A DNA stretch of 42,500 nucleotides from Botryococcus braunii (lineage: Eukaryota; Chlorophyta; Trebouxiophyceae). The stretch is taken from contig KV908379.1 in NCBI GenBank assembly GCA_002005505.1, positions 406,916 through 449,415 on the forward strand. Direction: 5' to 3'. The notes under the pieces are model-generated. The model worked only from the letters and a program-made list of their open reading frames with translations, searched no databases and was not told the DNA's origin. Positions 18,935 to 31,700 of this stretch are shown here, piece after piece. Position numbers and translations under genes: made by a program. Each line of letters begins with the position of its first letter. Positions within the stretch are counted from its first letter, which is position 1.

Positions 18935-21420
18935 AAGCAGTGCTGAGGTTGCTGAAGTCTGCTTAGGGTGGGTCTTCAGGGATTTAGCAGGGGTTTCATG
19001 CTAGGGTTGGCAGGCTTTCCTTTAAGGTTGGCAGTGGCTTCCACCTGTGTGGCTTTAGGGTTGTCCGGAGCTTTATCTCAGGGTTGACCGCAGCTTCATT
19101 CTAGAATATCCAAAGCTTCCTCTTAGGGTTGTCCGGAGCTTCATCTTAGGGTTGGCAGGAAATTTTTCTGACAGGGAGGTTGAGGTCTGGGCTAGTAAGG
19201 TACGTTCCATAGTACAAGTAGAAGTACAAGTACAAACCATTGTAAGCCTGGCCCATGTGGGGGACCGCAAGTTTGGCCTTGGTGAGCCTGTTGAGGCAAT
19301 GTGAGAGCTCGTGAGCCTCTCGAGGCTCTGTGAGACCCGGTGAGCCTGTTGAGGCAATGTGAGAGCCGGTGAGCCTGTCGGGACACTGCGAGATCCGGTG
19401 AGCCTGTTGAGGCAGTGTGAGAGCTGGTGAGCCTGTGGAGGCACTGCAAGAACAAGTGAGCCTGTTGAGGCAATGTGAGAGCTGGTGAGCTTGTGGAGGC
19501 ACTGTAAGAGCCGGTGAGCCTATTGAGGCAATGTGAGAGGCGCGCAGGGGGAAAGGGAGTGTACGGCTCGCTGGAGGCAGTTGGTGGGGACATGACGCGC
19601 TTGGTCGGCCTGGCCACCCGCACCAGTGGTGCGAGGCTTACTCTGTACTGCTTGCTTTATACTGCCTGTGCGGTACAAGTTGTACTGGACCCTTCAGCGT
19701 CCTTGTCAGGAAGGATCTCTTCTGAGGGGATGGACATCTTCATCTCGGTTCCCTGAACACGCCCCAGTCACATGCATCTGCCCCCCACCCCCCCCCCCCC
19801 CAACAAAAAAAAAGAAAGCACATTTGAATGTGGAAATCATCCCCAAGTCAATAGGTCCTTTGACCAAAGCTGGCACCTTGCTGCTGCCCAAATGAATGAC
19901 CTTCTGCTGCTGGAACTGAATGAGGTCGAGCTGGCGGTGCAGGCCACATAAATGTGTACGGCATGCTTTCGGGATTCACCGCTCAGGTGACAATGGCTTC
20001 ATCCCTAACCCACAAACCAACTCCTGATCCGCTTGTCTTGGATAGCCCTCCGACCCCAAACCCCATCCTTGCCCTCGTCCTTGTTGTTGTCGTTGTTGTG
20101 GTGCTGGTGGTGGTGGCTGTTGTTGTTTTTGTTGTTGTCGTTGTTGTTGCTGCTGTTGCTGTTGCTGTTGGTGGGGTTGTGGTTGTTGCTGTATCTGTCG
20201 TAATTGGTGTCTTTAGAAGTCCTTGGAATGGTTAAACTATTCGTACAATCTCAATTCTCTGGCAGTCATCATTGTTCCTGCTTAAGGAGTGGCAGGGTAC
20301 GGGTCTTGCGGAGGCGTTGCCCTGATCTTGGGGGGGGGGGGGGGGGTTAGGGTTTAAAACCTAAATCCCGTTGCCCTGATCTTTTTTTTTTTTTTTTTGG
20401 GGGGGGGGGGGGGGTTTAAAGTTTATGTTTCTAAAACGTAAATGCTGTTGCCCTGATCTTGGGGGGTTTAAGGTTTAACCGTAAAGTACGTTGCCCTGAT
20501 CTTGATTTTGTGGGTTTGGGGGAAGCAGTTTGACGTAGCGGACGCAGTTTACAATTCGAAGCACTTCGATGGGTGGCTGCTGTTCTCGTGGCTTGGCACC
20601 CTGGGAGGCCAGGGCGTGGCACAGATGCAGGACAAGGTGTGGGAGCTCATTCGGGACGGTACCATCAAGCCCGAACCGGGTACGCCTCGACTCTGTCGTC
20701 CATGTCCCATAAAAATATGTATGTCGGGTGTGTGCACGTGCGCCCGGGACGGATGCAGAGGGGAAGGCATCAGGTTACCGTGCACCTGAGGGAGGGAGGG
20801 GGGGTAGGAGAGAGGGTGGAAGGGTGGGGAGAGTGGAGGGGAGAGGGAGGGAGGGAGGGAGGTGGGGGGCGAAGGGGGTGGGGGGAGGCAGGGAGGGAGG
20901 GAGGGGGGCAGAAGGGGGTAAAGGGGGCGGATGGGCTCGCGCATGTGACCATGTGTGCACGTTTGCATGTCCTTTTGAGGGGGTGTCTAAAGCTTGACAA
21001 GCTTCTCGCCATGAAGGGTTTCAAGGTTTGGATTGATTTCACTGCAGGGTTTTCTCTGTGCCGCAGAGTCGAGGCCCCAGGATGCCAAGCCTTACAAGCG
21101 GTGGACTTGTCACTTAACAATGTTGTGTGAGTGGAAGATAGTTACATCGTAATGCTATGGTGGATCTGATAGCGTCCTCAGGGGATCCCAGGTCAAAAGT
21201 CTGCCAATGAGCCAGGGTGAATAAGGCTTTGGAAGCCAACTTTCTTGATTGACAACGTTGTAGAAATGTCAGATAGTTGCAATGTCGGAATGTCATGGTA
21301 GATCTGATAGAGTCTCGGTGGGGTCTTACAGGTCAGACTGTGCCAATGAGCCAAGTGAAGGAGGCTTTGAAAGCCACTGTAGAGCCTGCTCGCAAAGCGA
21401 AGCTGTTCCTCAAGCCATGA
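15234..21420 (+). CDS. MECR/2-enoyl-thioester-reductase-like MDR oxidoreductase, 10 exons, 337 aa
   Basis: Exons: 15234-15279, 15756-15925, 16292-16429, 17804-17930, 18168-18273, 18627-18688, 19548-19628, 19943-19986, 20529-20679, 21332-21420. All junctions are GT-AG and all phases agree, totalling 1,014 nt. The ATG at 15234 follows an in-frame TAA at 15225. The fold is zinc-independent MDR: N-terminal GEVLTKI and PVNPTD, then GNE, KFKPGQRVVG, a cofactor-binding segment (LQTAA, SVLGKMIVRYAKKAGIKT) and INVVRR. Arg after the second strand favours NADPH. EAVGGD, VYGMLSG, WLLFSWLG and a C-terminal KLFLKP follow. The family reduces the double bond of trans-2-enoyl-CoA or -ACP. The stretch between NPTD and GNE has no tyrosine, where MECR enzymes carry their catalytic Tyr, so activity may differ. 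No obvious mitochondrial presequence is seen. Exon 1 and the short exon 8 (44 nt) are the least secure. Confidence 0.85.
16089..16171. repeat. (CA)n followed by (CG)n, Z-DNA-prone tract in intron 2
   Basis: About 58 bp of CA repeat runs straight into about 24 bp of alternating CG. Both are alternating purine-pyrimidine, the sequence class that most readily adopts left-handed DNA. It lies in the intron between the 15756-15925 and 16292-16429 exons of the reductase gene. Confidence 0.95.
16904..17530. repeat. About 600-bp (AG)n/G-rich purine tract in intron 3
   Basis: (AG)n with short ACAC and GGAGAG interruptions from 16904 to 17323 grades into GGGAGGG-type sequence with G-runs to about 17530. 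The plus strand is almost purely purine for more than 600 bp. It occupies the largest part of the 1,374-bp intron 16430-17803. Confidence 0.95.
18513..18580. repeat. (TG)n microsatellite in intron 5
   Basis: About 34 TG units, preceded by a GCGTGCGT stretch, in the intron 18274-18626 of the reductase gene. Confidence 0.95.
18820..18932. repeat. (GTGC)n-(GT)n microsatellite in intron 6
   Basis: About five GTGC units (18820-18840) continue into about 46 GT units to 18932, in the intron 18689-19547. Confidence 0.95.
18966..19165. repeat. Degenerate 30-bp repeat containing TTAGGGTTG
   Basis: Units read roughly GCTTCATCTTAGGGTTGKCMGGA, about six copies with drift (TTTAGGGTTGTCCGG, CTCAGGGTTGACCG, CTTAGGGTTGTCCGG, CTTAGGGTTGGCAGG). 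They lie in intron 6 just before the next minisatellite. The TTAGGGTT core resembles telomere sequence but the 30-bp spacing is not telomeric. Confidence 0.75.
19281..19540. repeat. 30-bp minisatellite with GGTGAGCCTG core, about nine copies
   Basis: Unit is about CCGGTGAGCCTGTTGAGGCAATGTGAGAG. Most copies carry GGTGAG, a consensus 5' splice donor core. The last copy ends seven bases before the acceptor (CGCGCAG) of the 19548-19628 exon. Confidence 0.9.
20074..20200. repeat. (GTT/GCT)n imperfect trinucleotide tract in intron 8
   Basis: GTTGTTGTCGTTGTTGTGGTGCTGG-like sequence for about 125 bp in the intron 19987-20528; its open frame (poly-Val) is an artefact. Confidence 0.9.
20314..20520. 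repeat. About 65-bp repeat with GTTGCCCTGATCTT and G-runs, four copies
   Basis: GTTGCCCTGATCTT recurs four times (near 20318, 20369, 20448, 20489). The first three copies are followed by a G-run, one with an intervening 18-T run, and GGTTTAARGTTTA-like sequence. G-runs reach 16 and 17 bases. The array ends just before the acceptor of the 20529-20679 exon. Confidence 0.85.
21113..21237 (+). pseudogene. Decayed duplicate of the reductase last exon
   Basis: 21113-21237 aligns with 21249-21377: both share an ACAATGTTGTGTG/ACAACGTTGTAGA-like start, TGGTAGATCTGATAG, CAGGTCA and TGCCAATGAGCCA. The second copy contains the functional exon 21332-21420. In the first copy the exon-like part starts after CAG near 21193 but has indels (AAAGTCTG for GACTGTG) and hits TGA within ten codons. 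It is a tandem-duplicated intron-exon segment that has lost coding ability. Confidence 0.75.
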
Positions 21421-22068
21421 CGCAGCGCATCATCTGCGAGTTCAAACAAATGCAGCGCATGATATGCGAGTTCAAACAGATTCCGTGTTGGAGGAAATTA
21501 GAAATTAGATGGATTTTAGGAAATTGGACAGACTAAGTAGCAGAAGTTGCGGAGCTGGGGTGGAGGGTTTTGGGGCCCTCCATTTGAAGCCCTGAAGCCA
21601 GTCAGTAATCCTAGAGGGTGACTTGCACTCGTGCTCAAGCAGTACCACGCTCCGCTTCAAAGGCTCCTGGTTCTGCACCGGTGGAGTACATGTGTACGAC
21701 TGTACCAAATTGAATATGTATGCTGTGGATCCACACAACATTAAATGTCCTGCAGACGCTGATGCTCCAGGTCTTGGTCGCAGATCGCACTTTGTGCATG
21801 TGCGCCTGCATTCTGATTTTTCGCGGTAGCAGTTGTACGCGCAGCCACGTCCCCTTGCAGCAAGGGGGACTGTTCACGATAAGCGACTCAGTGGCGGTGA
21901 TGTGATAGACAGTAGTAATCTCACATCATCGCCATTACAAACATTAGTAGTTTGCAAGTGACCAAGTAGTTTCCAACTTTCAGACGGGACGCTGCCCCTC
22001 AAATCAACTTAATGTTGTGTGAGGGGCTTTTCTCCTCTTATTATTATTTCAGTGGCCACCAAAATGCC

Positions 22069-22197
22069 CATGGGCTTGGGTTCTACGTGATTATTGGCAG
22101 TGGCGCAAACACATGATGTGGCGTTTAACCAAAACTCATGGGCTTCGGGTTCACCCTGCTCCTTGGCAGTGGCGCAAACCTGATGTGACCATTAACC
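22069..22197. repeat. Two-copy tandem repeat, about 65 bp
   Basis: CATGGGCTTGGGTTC...TTGGCAGTGGCGCAAAC...GATGTG...TTAACC at 22069-22130 recurs with moderate divergence at 22138-22197. Confidence 0.8.
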
Positions 22198-22571
22198 GTT
22201 TGAGCACTCTCATGTATGAGTATGCTCTTATTTATGGATAGAAGCGCTCCATTCGAACAAGTCAAACTGTCAGCTGGATGGCCGCCGTATAGGCTGCTGC
22301 CTACCAGTCGTTATTGGGGCTAGTGTAGCTAGTCGTCCATAGGTTGGACAGATTGTGAGTTCTTGGACAGAAGTAAGTTCTTGGAAGCACACATACGTGG
22401 CCCATTTTGCACAGGCAGCGTGTCTCGTGTATAAGACACAAGTAGGGGACTAGGAAGCGAGACATGTCTTTTCCCAATGTTCTACTTGCGCATTTGTGAG
22501 GAGTACAGGCGTGTTTTCCTCACCTGACTGCAGGACATTGCCCCAGTTGAAATTCACAGCCAGCGACGTGT

Positions 22572-22740
22572 AGGTTTGCGCACGTGGAGCATTTCCACTT
22601 GGTCATAGAGATGCATGCACACGTGCGCGCACGTGGAGCATTTTCATTGGGTCGCAGAGATGCATGCACACATGGAGAATTTCCACTTGGTCGCAGTGAT
22701 GCATGCACACGTGGAGCATTTCCACTTGGTCGCAGATATT
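22572..22740. repeat. About 45-bp tandem repeat, four copies
   Basis: Unit ACGTGGAGCATTTCCACTTGG followed by TCGCAGAGATGCATGCACAC occurs four times in succession, the first with CATAGAGATG instead of CGCAGAGATG. Each copy holds a TGCATGCA palindrome. Confidence 0.88.
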
Positions 22741-23066
22741 CATATGAGCAGGCTAGAGATTGATAGGATCCTCCGGAGCTGGTCTGCGGTGGCCCTAAAG
22801 CCTGCGAACCTCAGACAACTGCGTCGATTGGGATTTGGAGCGGGCAGACTGCCGCGCCTCTAAAGCGCGGTCGATCTCTCCGCGTGCTCTCTCTAGCTAG
22901 AGAGGAGCTAGCTCCACCTGCATTCATACTTATATAACATCTAAGGTCGAAATCACAGACAGGCTGTTTGGCTTAGCAGTATGCAGCTACGTAGCTACTT
23001 AGCTATGGCTAGTTCGTAATTGTGAGTAAGACCTGCTGGAACACAACTGCAAGCACAAATTTGTGG

Positions 23067-23620
23067 CCGTGGGCCGCGAGCGCAGCTGGGATGCTGGCGA
23101 CATGTCAATACAGTTAATCAGAACCAAGTAACTATAGGGGCTGCTTCAAAATTTTATTAAGAGACGTACGGGAGCACGAACAAGCTTAATGTTTTCATTA
23201 TCAATTATGGTAAACTTACAAGGTTGGATAGGCCGCAAGCATAGCTGGGATGTTGGCGACAGCTAGCTCATCATCATAAGCCTGGTAGGGGCTAGTTCAA
23301 GTTTGTAAAGAGAGGTCCACTAAAGCACATGCAACACTTGCAACGCATCAATTGATTGTGCATTATAAGCCATGGCCACAAGCGTAGGTGGGATGTTGGC
23401 GAGGTTCAAGCCATGACCATTGCAACAGAGTGGTTGGGGTGCGGTGCTGATTCACATGGACTACAGACTTGGTTCAACTCGTGAGGCCCGGGGTCCGTAA
23501 TGACACCAAGCTTGAGTGGGATTGGCAGCTAGTTAAACCATAAGAGGCCCGCAAAACGCCACATCTTTCTATAGTGAGAGGTCCATGAAGACAAATGACA
23601 TGTACATGGATGCTCCAGCA
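23067..23620. repeat. Decayed 140-160-bp tandem repeat, three to four copies
   Basis: GGCCGCGAGCGCAGCTGGGATG...TTGGCGACA recurs near 23071, 23229 and 23371, with a weaker fourth copy near 23505. A second shared block, AGGGGCTAGTTCAA...AAGAGAGGTCCACTAAAGCAC, follows copies one and two, and its last part recurs in copy four. Divergence is high, so this is an old array. Confidence 0.65.
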
Positions 23621-24766
23621 TTTGCGTAGAATGCAGCAAGCGGGAGGCGTAAAAATTGAAAGAGTGATGGACCCGGTCGTCTCACCCTGTTAGCAGTTAC
23701 AGGGGGTTAACCCGAACATTCCTCTGTTATGGACGTGCCCTTTATTCGGTGTTATAGCCATATATGCTCAATTTACTCAATTGAATCAAGTAGTTGCACA
23801 TTCCGCTGTGGGGGTTCGGATTTCAAATTTCTGGGTTGGATGCAAGGTTTCAGGGTGAACGTGCACGTGTACCTCTAGACCTACAAAGTAAGCTTTCGTG
23901 GAGCAGCAGCTGCAGGCCGGCGTGCGCAGGACCCGGATGGCGGCTCACACGCTGAGAGCCCGTACCTGCATGCACTGACGATATCATGCAGAAATGCTCG
24001 CATAGGGAGGAGACAAGCCCGTTCCCCCCTCCCCCCCCCCCCCCAAAAAAAAAACCATGATATATCATGATGTCATCATACGGGGAAGCATGGGAGGGAC
24101 ATGATTCGAGGAAAGGAAAGGAGATGTCCTTTTAGGCCACCTTTGTAAACAAAGAGCACGGCAAATGTGGGGCAAATCCTTTCGGAAAAAAAAAAATACA
24201 TCTGTCCACCCCACTGGGCATGAGGACGTTTAGGTGCAAATATACGTAAATTGTGGCTCTACATTTGCATAGAACAAGGGCAGTCCCGGTCCTCAAGGGA
24301 AAACAAAATTACAATATCATAATATGGTCTCTTAGACCTATGAATATTAAAATGGTCTCTTATAAGACCTTTGAATAGATCATTTACAGGGGGAGTCTGG
24401 TGCATCTCCATGGCAATGCGTTCCGGTCGATGATGTCCACCACATGCATGACAGAAAGTTTGCAATGCTCATTTAAAGGAAAAAGTGAATTATATCAGTC
24501 TAGACCAATATTAATAAGCAGAGACCTCTGCTTATTTGGCCAGTGTTGGTGCAGTCATCCCGCGGGTGCACCTCAAGCTTGCAGACATGATATACTTCAT
24601 ATGAAGTACATCAAAGAGTCATGACTCCAGTATACTCCAACGTTCAATACATTACAACCTAATCAACCTAGGACTAGATCTGAGCAGTCGGCATGCTGTT
24701 GTACAACATGTCACGATTTATTAAGGTACAGATCTGACGCTGACGTTTTTCAGAACCGTACCGTAT

Positions 24767-24846
24767 ACGCAGTTGTACAAATACGTACGGTACCGGGATA
24801 ATCCCTACGTAGTTGTACAAATACGTACCCTACCGGGATAATCCAC
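24767..24846. repeat. 40-bp tandem duplication
   Basis: ACGCAGTTGTACAAATACGT...TACCGGGATAATCCCT (24767-24806) is repeated at 24807-24846 with a few changes. Confidence 0.9.
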
Positions 24847-25292
24847 ATGTACATGTGCAATACCATATATGTGCAAATGTGCATATGTTTCGTATTTATA
24901 TCACGAGTCCCTTACCTCGGACACGAGTAAAAGTCCGTTGTTATAACCATGAAAGGGCTTTTTTATACACTGACCATGACAGCATGTAAGCTGTATAGGC
25001 GTTGCAGCCACGTGGGGTACAAATTTTGGATCACAATCCTAATTAAGCATCGAGCTCCGTAGATGGTCTGTCCCTCTTGGGGGCTGGTGCTACGGGTGGG
25101 GGTTCAAAGCACTTGTCCTGGGTTCCTTTTTCTACATGCTTTTGGTTGTCCAACCGGAAAGCCCGCAAGTGTTCACCGCATATGTGCATAATGGAAGAAG
25201 TTCATAAGTTTCCTCCATGATGTGCACTCTGGTACATTGCAGCACGTGATAGCTATTCTCAACTGGCATGCATGTTCCTGAAATTTCAACTG

Positions 25293-25318
25293 GCATGCAT
25301 GTTCATGAACATGCATGC
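25293..25318. promoter_or_regulatory. Perfect 26-bp palindrome next to a TATAAA box
   Basis: GCATGCATGTTC at 25293 is followed by its exact reverse complement to 25318, with no loop. TATAAA starts at 25319. A partial copy of the left half (CAACTGGCATGCATGTTC) lies 28 bp upstream. The layout (symmetrical site abutting TATA) looks like a binding site for a dimeric factor; no confirmed transcript follows on the plus strand. Confidence 0.5.
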
Positions 25319-25437
25319 TATAAAGCCTTGCAGAAAGTGTAGCTGCAAGCTGGCCACCGCCTTTGCGCCACGCATGGCAATCAGCGGCCCTGACTAAACT
25401 AGGCCCTATAGGGGCAGTCCATCTGTCTCATGGCCTG

Positions 25438-26385
25438 TTAAGACCTCAACAGGGAAACTTTTGCGGTACCGGTACAGCTCGCACGACCATCCTTCCGCTC
25501 GTTCCTCACTTCTCCCGGTGGGCCCTTATGCTGCTGCCACTGTCGGCGCAAAAGCCCTTCTTTCTTGTAGAAATCTGGAGCTCGATGTGCCCAGCGCCCT
25601 TTGCCTTCGCCTGGGATGATGAGGCCTGGCCGGACGCCTTCCTCCAAGTTTGCAAGCAGCGGGGCCGGCACCGGAACGATCCTCTGTATTAGCTCTTCTA
25701 GATCTGGAAGAGCTAATTTAGAGGATCGTTCCGGTGCTGTCTCTAGAGAGGTCTCCTTGCTGCCGAAGATCCCACATTGGGTGGTAGGAGCATCAGAAGT
25801 AGGGACTCGTCCGTCATTTGCGGCCGATGCTGCAGATGACACAATGTCTCCAGCACCTGGGTTGCCACTTGCACCTGCATCTGCAAGCAAGGAACATCTG
25901 CAGGCTGCCTGCAAGAAACCACCGCGAGCATCTGCAGGCTCTGCTAGTGCAGAGCTCAAGAAACATCTGGCCATCCCCTGTTGTAACTCTACAGCAGCGT
26001 TTGTCTCCGGAGGATCCTGCACAATTTCTTGATGTGGCCTTGGTCCAGCACTCTTCTCCATGTGCTCCTCTAAGGGCACGCCCTTCCCGTTCCCAAGATG
26101 GTGGTCACCGTCACATTGCTCAGCAGCTGAACTTTTTTTAGTGTCCCAGATCCAGTTCGAAGCCGTCCTTGTCGACCTCCTTACATCCCTTGAACGATGA
26201 GCAGACGTCCCCTTGGCTCTCATAGATCCACCGGGATCTGCTAGGGCAGTGAAGACAAACCGGCTTCCAACAGGGGATCCAGCGCTTCCCTCCGCAACGT
26301 CTTTTGAAGGACAGGGACCCCTCTGCATGCCACATACAAAGGTACACTTGGCTGCACGTAGCAAGTTTGCTCTATGATGCTCCAA
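25438..26385 (-). CDS. Unassigned 315-codon open frame (doubtful)
   Basis: This is the longest open frame in the spacer. The product is hydrophilic and Ala/Gly/Ser-rich, with a C-terminal third containing LPDLEELIQRIVPVP. No family, signal peptide or membrane segment is recognised. It contains the 25669-25736 inverted repeat, and the opposite strand is also open for 143 codons (25601-26032), so base composition rather than selection may keep it open. It could be a single-exon gene of unknown role or an exon of a larger gene; the TATA-like box on the plus strand does not serve it. Confidence 0.3.
   Translation of the reverse strand: MEHHRANLLRAAKCTFVCGMQRGPCPSKDVAEGSAGSPVGSRFVFTALADPGGSMRAKGTSAHRSRDVRRSTRTASNWIWDTKKSSAAEQCDGDHHLGNGKGVPLEEHMEKSAGPRPHQEIVQDPPETNAAVELQQGMARCFLSSALAEPADARGGFLQAACRCSLLADAGASGNPGAGDIVSSAASAANDGRVPTSDAPTTQCGIFGSKETSLETAPERSSKLALPDLEELIQRIVPVPAPLLANLEEGVRPGLIIPGEGKGRWAHRAPDFYKKEGLLRRQWQQHKGPPGEVRNERKDGRASCTGTAKVSLLRS
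25669..25736. repeat. 68-nt near-perfect hairpin
   Basis: CACCGGAACGATCCTCTGTA at 25669 and the closing AGAGGATCGTTCCGGTG ending at 25736 pair almost completely. ATTAGCTCTTC pairs with GAAGAGCTAAT near the 8-nt loop (TAGATCTG), leaving one internal two-base mismatch (GT opposite TT). Arms are about 30 nt. The length and loop fit a small-RNA precursor or a short inverted-repeat insertion. Confidence 0.85.
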
Positions 26386-27383
26386 GGTTTCGCCGCCTCT
26401 AAAAACGCAAGGGCTCTTGTGATTAAGAATGCCGCTCCACTAGCGGCTGCCCTGACTTCTTGCGTTTATAATGTAGCACCTGTACTACCAAGAAACCATA
26501 ATTTCCATGAGTTGACCACTCAAGTTCAGTGTCTGCAGACTTAGCCAAGACCCGAACACAGATGATTCGGGAGGTGTGGATAAAGGGGCACACTATTACG
26601 AACTGATGTTATGATACTCGGGAGGTTGGAGTATCTTTGTTCATTATACGACAAAATTCGAACTTTTGTACAGTGTAAGATCACCGCTGCCGCACGAGCG
26701 TGCTCCTGCGGACCCGTCAGTACGCAGGAACACAGGGCCAGAGCGGCTGTGCCAGTTCATCAACGACAAATTTGGGGAAAGGAAGTTTCTTCGAACATAT
26801 ATATTTCTTCCTACTGAATCATCAAGTTCCTCCAAACATCCGGCATCATCAGTGATCCGCGATAAGAGTTTTCGAGCCGTCCAAGGTCCTCTGTACCGTC
26901 CTTGTACTCTACCAAAGCCTTTCCAGCCCTTGGTTTAAACTCTGAAAATAGATTTTCAGGGGCCTTTTAGCTTGTCATGCTTGCTTTAAGCTTGCATACA
27001 TGCCATACAAAGCGCTCTCAGATACGGACGCTGGTCCGCTGCGGCCTCTTAAGCTAATTAGGCGACCAACGGAGACGGCAAGGCCTACCGTCTCATCAAA
27101 CAAACTGAAATTTGAGACCTTTCCTGTGCATTTACACTTAAAGTTTGTTCCAATAGCATCTTTTAAGATCGTCAACTTACAACCAGGGATGTAGGGGTGA
27201 AGGCGCTGATCGTCCAGTCATGCTGCCACAACGATGGTAGTTCTCAAGAGAACAGAGTCTTTGTCGCCAGTATTTTCCACACTGGTATCGATTCATAAAT
27301 TCCAAACTGCGACTGCTGACCAACGACGCTCATATGTCTGTGTTTCCACTGTCTGGTAACGTTTCGCAAACTGCGATTCGCAG

Positions 27384-27449
27384 TTCTATGAACGTGGTCG
27401 GCGGTTCACCGAAAGCGGTTAACACCGCTTCTATGAACGTGGTCGGCGG
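27384..27449. repeat. 21-bp direct repeat around a short palindrome
   Basis: TTCTATGAACGTGGTCGGCGG occurs at 27384-27404 and 27429-27449. Between them AAGCGGTTAACACCGCTT is a small perfect inverted repeat. Confidence 0.85.
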
Positions 27450-28410
27450 AGGACACTTCATTTGATCGTATATTAACCAAAGGGCTGGAGGGAATGGAGC
27501 TTGGTTCAGAAACTGCAAGGAGTCTTCCGGCTCGAGCTAGAGTTCAAACTTGTGTTACTCAGAAACTGCCTCTAGAGAGATCTCGACTGGGATCATCCCA
27601 GTGGGATGGCTTCAAATGCATTACAAGGGCATATGCCTGCAATCACACTGCTGATCGGATGCATGTGGACGCAGTGGCCACTATTGGTTGAACATTTGAA
27701 GTATACCCGTCTTTTATATAGCCTATGACAACCTGAACCTTGCTGGATTCCGCCCACACGCTGCAGCTGGAATAAGCTTATTCCTTACTTAAGTTCATAA
27801 GCATGCGCGTGCAGGTGCTGAACATGGAAGTGCATATCCATATTGACATATGCTGCTGCAGGCCCGCGTGTGTATCCGGGGACTGACGCACACACATATG
27901 AGGATCTTGCTTTGAGGACATATCAAGAACGCACTCATGCATACACGAGTGCACTCACACATACACAGGGAAACACATTGTACAACGCGTGTCAGCAGAA
28001 ATACGACATGTTCTAGCGGAAGTGCTTTTCCAAATTACTGTAACTACGCCATCTCCATTCCATAAAATAACTCTCAGGACCGGGGCTGGTGATAGCCCCT
28101 TTGACGAATGAGGCACGTCACAGCTGCAGCATCCATCAGATTCTCAAAATTGTGTCTGAAGCGTATGTCATATACTTCCGATTGCATAGCACAAATCACA
28201 CACATACTTCCACCTATTACAACACACCGCCTCCCTCATGCGCACACTGAACCACTACTGTCTCGTTCATTTAGCGCATTACACTCTTGTACAGTGCTGT
28301 ACTAGTGGTCATACTTTCGCCATGACCAGTCAATCCCCACTGCTGAATACATTAGAAAAGGTCTAAAGTGTGCATGACCCCGCACCCGCAGAGAAAATAT
28401 TATGCAAGTA

Positions 28411-28415
28411 TTACA
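28411..28415 (-). terminator. Possible TGTAA polyadenylation motif of the PIG3-like gene
   Basis: TTACA on the plus strand reads TGTAA on the gene strand, about 150 nt past the stop at 28568. TGTAA is the poly(A) signal known from volvocine green algae; a 5-mer can occur by chance. Confidence 0.35.
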
Positions 28416-28567
28416 AATACTCCCCGTGCCCCCCATACACACACGAAGCTTTGTTTCCTCCACCCAGAATAACCAAGCCCTTGAGGAACAGCACAGACAG
28501 AGAAATCTGCAAACACGTGCTCTCTGCACATACATTGATGGGCATATGTCAGCGAGCGGCGATCTGA

Positions 28568-31700
<3,133 letters not shown>

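Larger units (their letters stand above)
21421..28567. other. 7-kb spacer between convergent oxidoreductase genes
   Basis: Apart from the items listed separately, I see no recognisable gene. Short ORFs here are below 110 codons except the minus-strand frame 25438-26385. A 27-bp duplication (GCAGCGCATCATCTGCGAG and GCAGCGCATGATATGCGAG) directly follows the reductase stop at about 21423-21478. The rest (for example 23650-24700, 26400-28400) is unique AT-balanced sequence. Confidence 0.6.

Noticed and set aside
18966..19165. Interstitial telomere array
   Set aside because: TTAGGGTT cores are spaced by about 30 bp and not tandem, so this is not a telomere remnant.
19281..19540. CRISPR-like array
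   Set aside because: Contiguous 30-bp units without unique spacers, in a eukaryotic intron.
21062..21128. Possible reductase exon after CGCAG at 21066
   Set aside because: Neither frame resembles the family C-terminus, while 21332-21420 gives a proper ending in the right phase.
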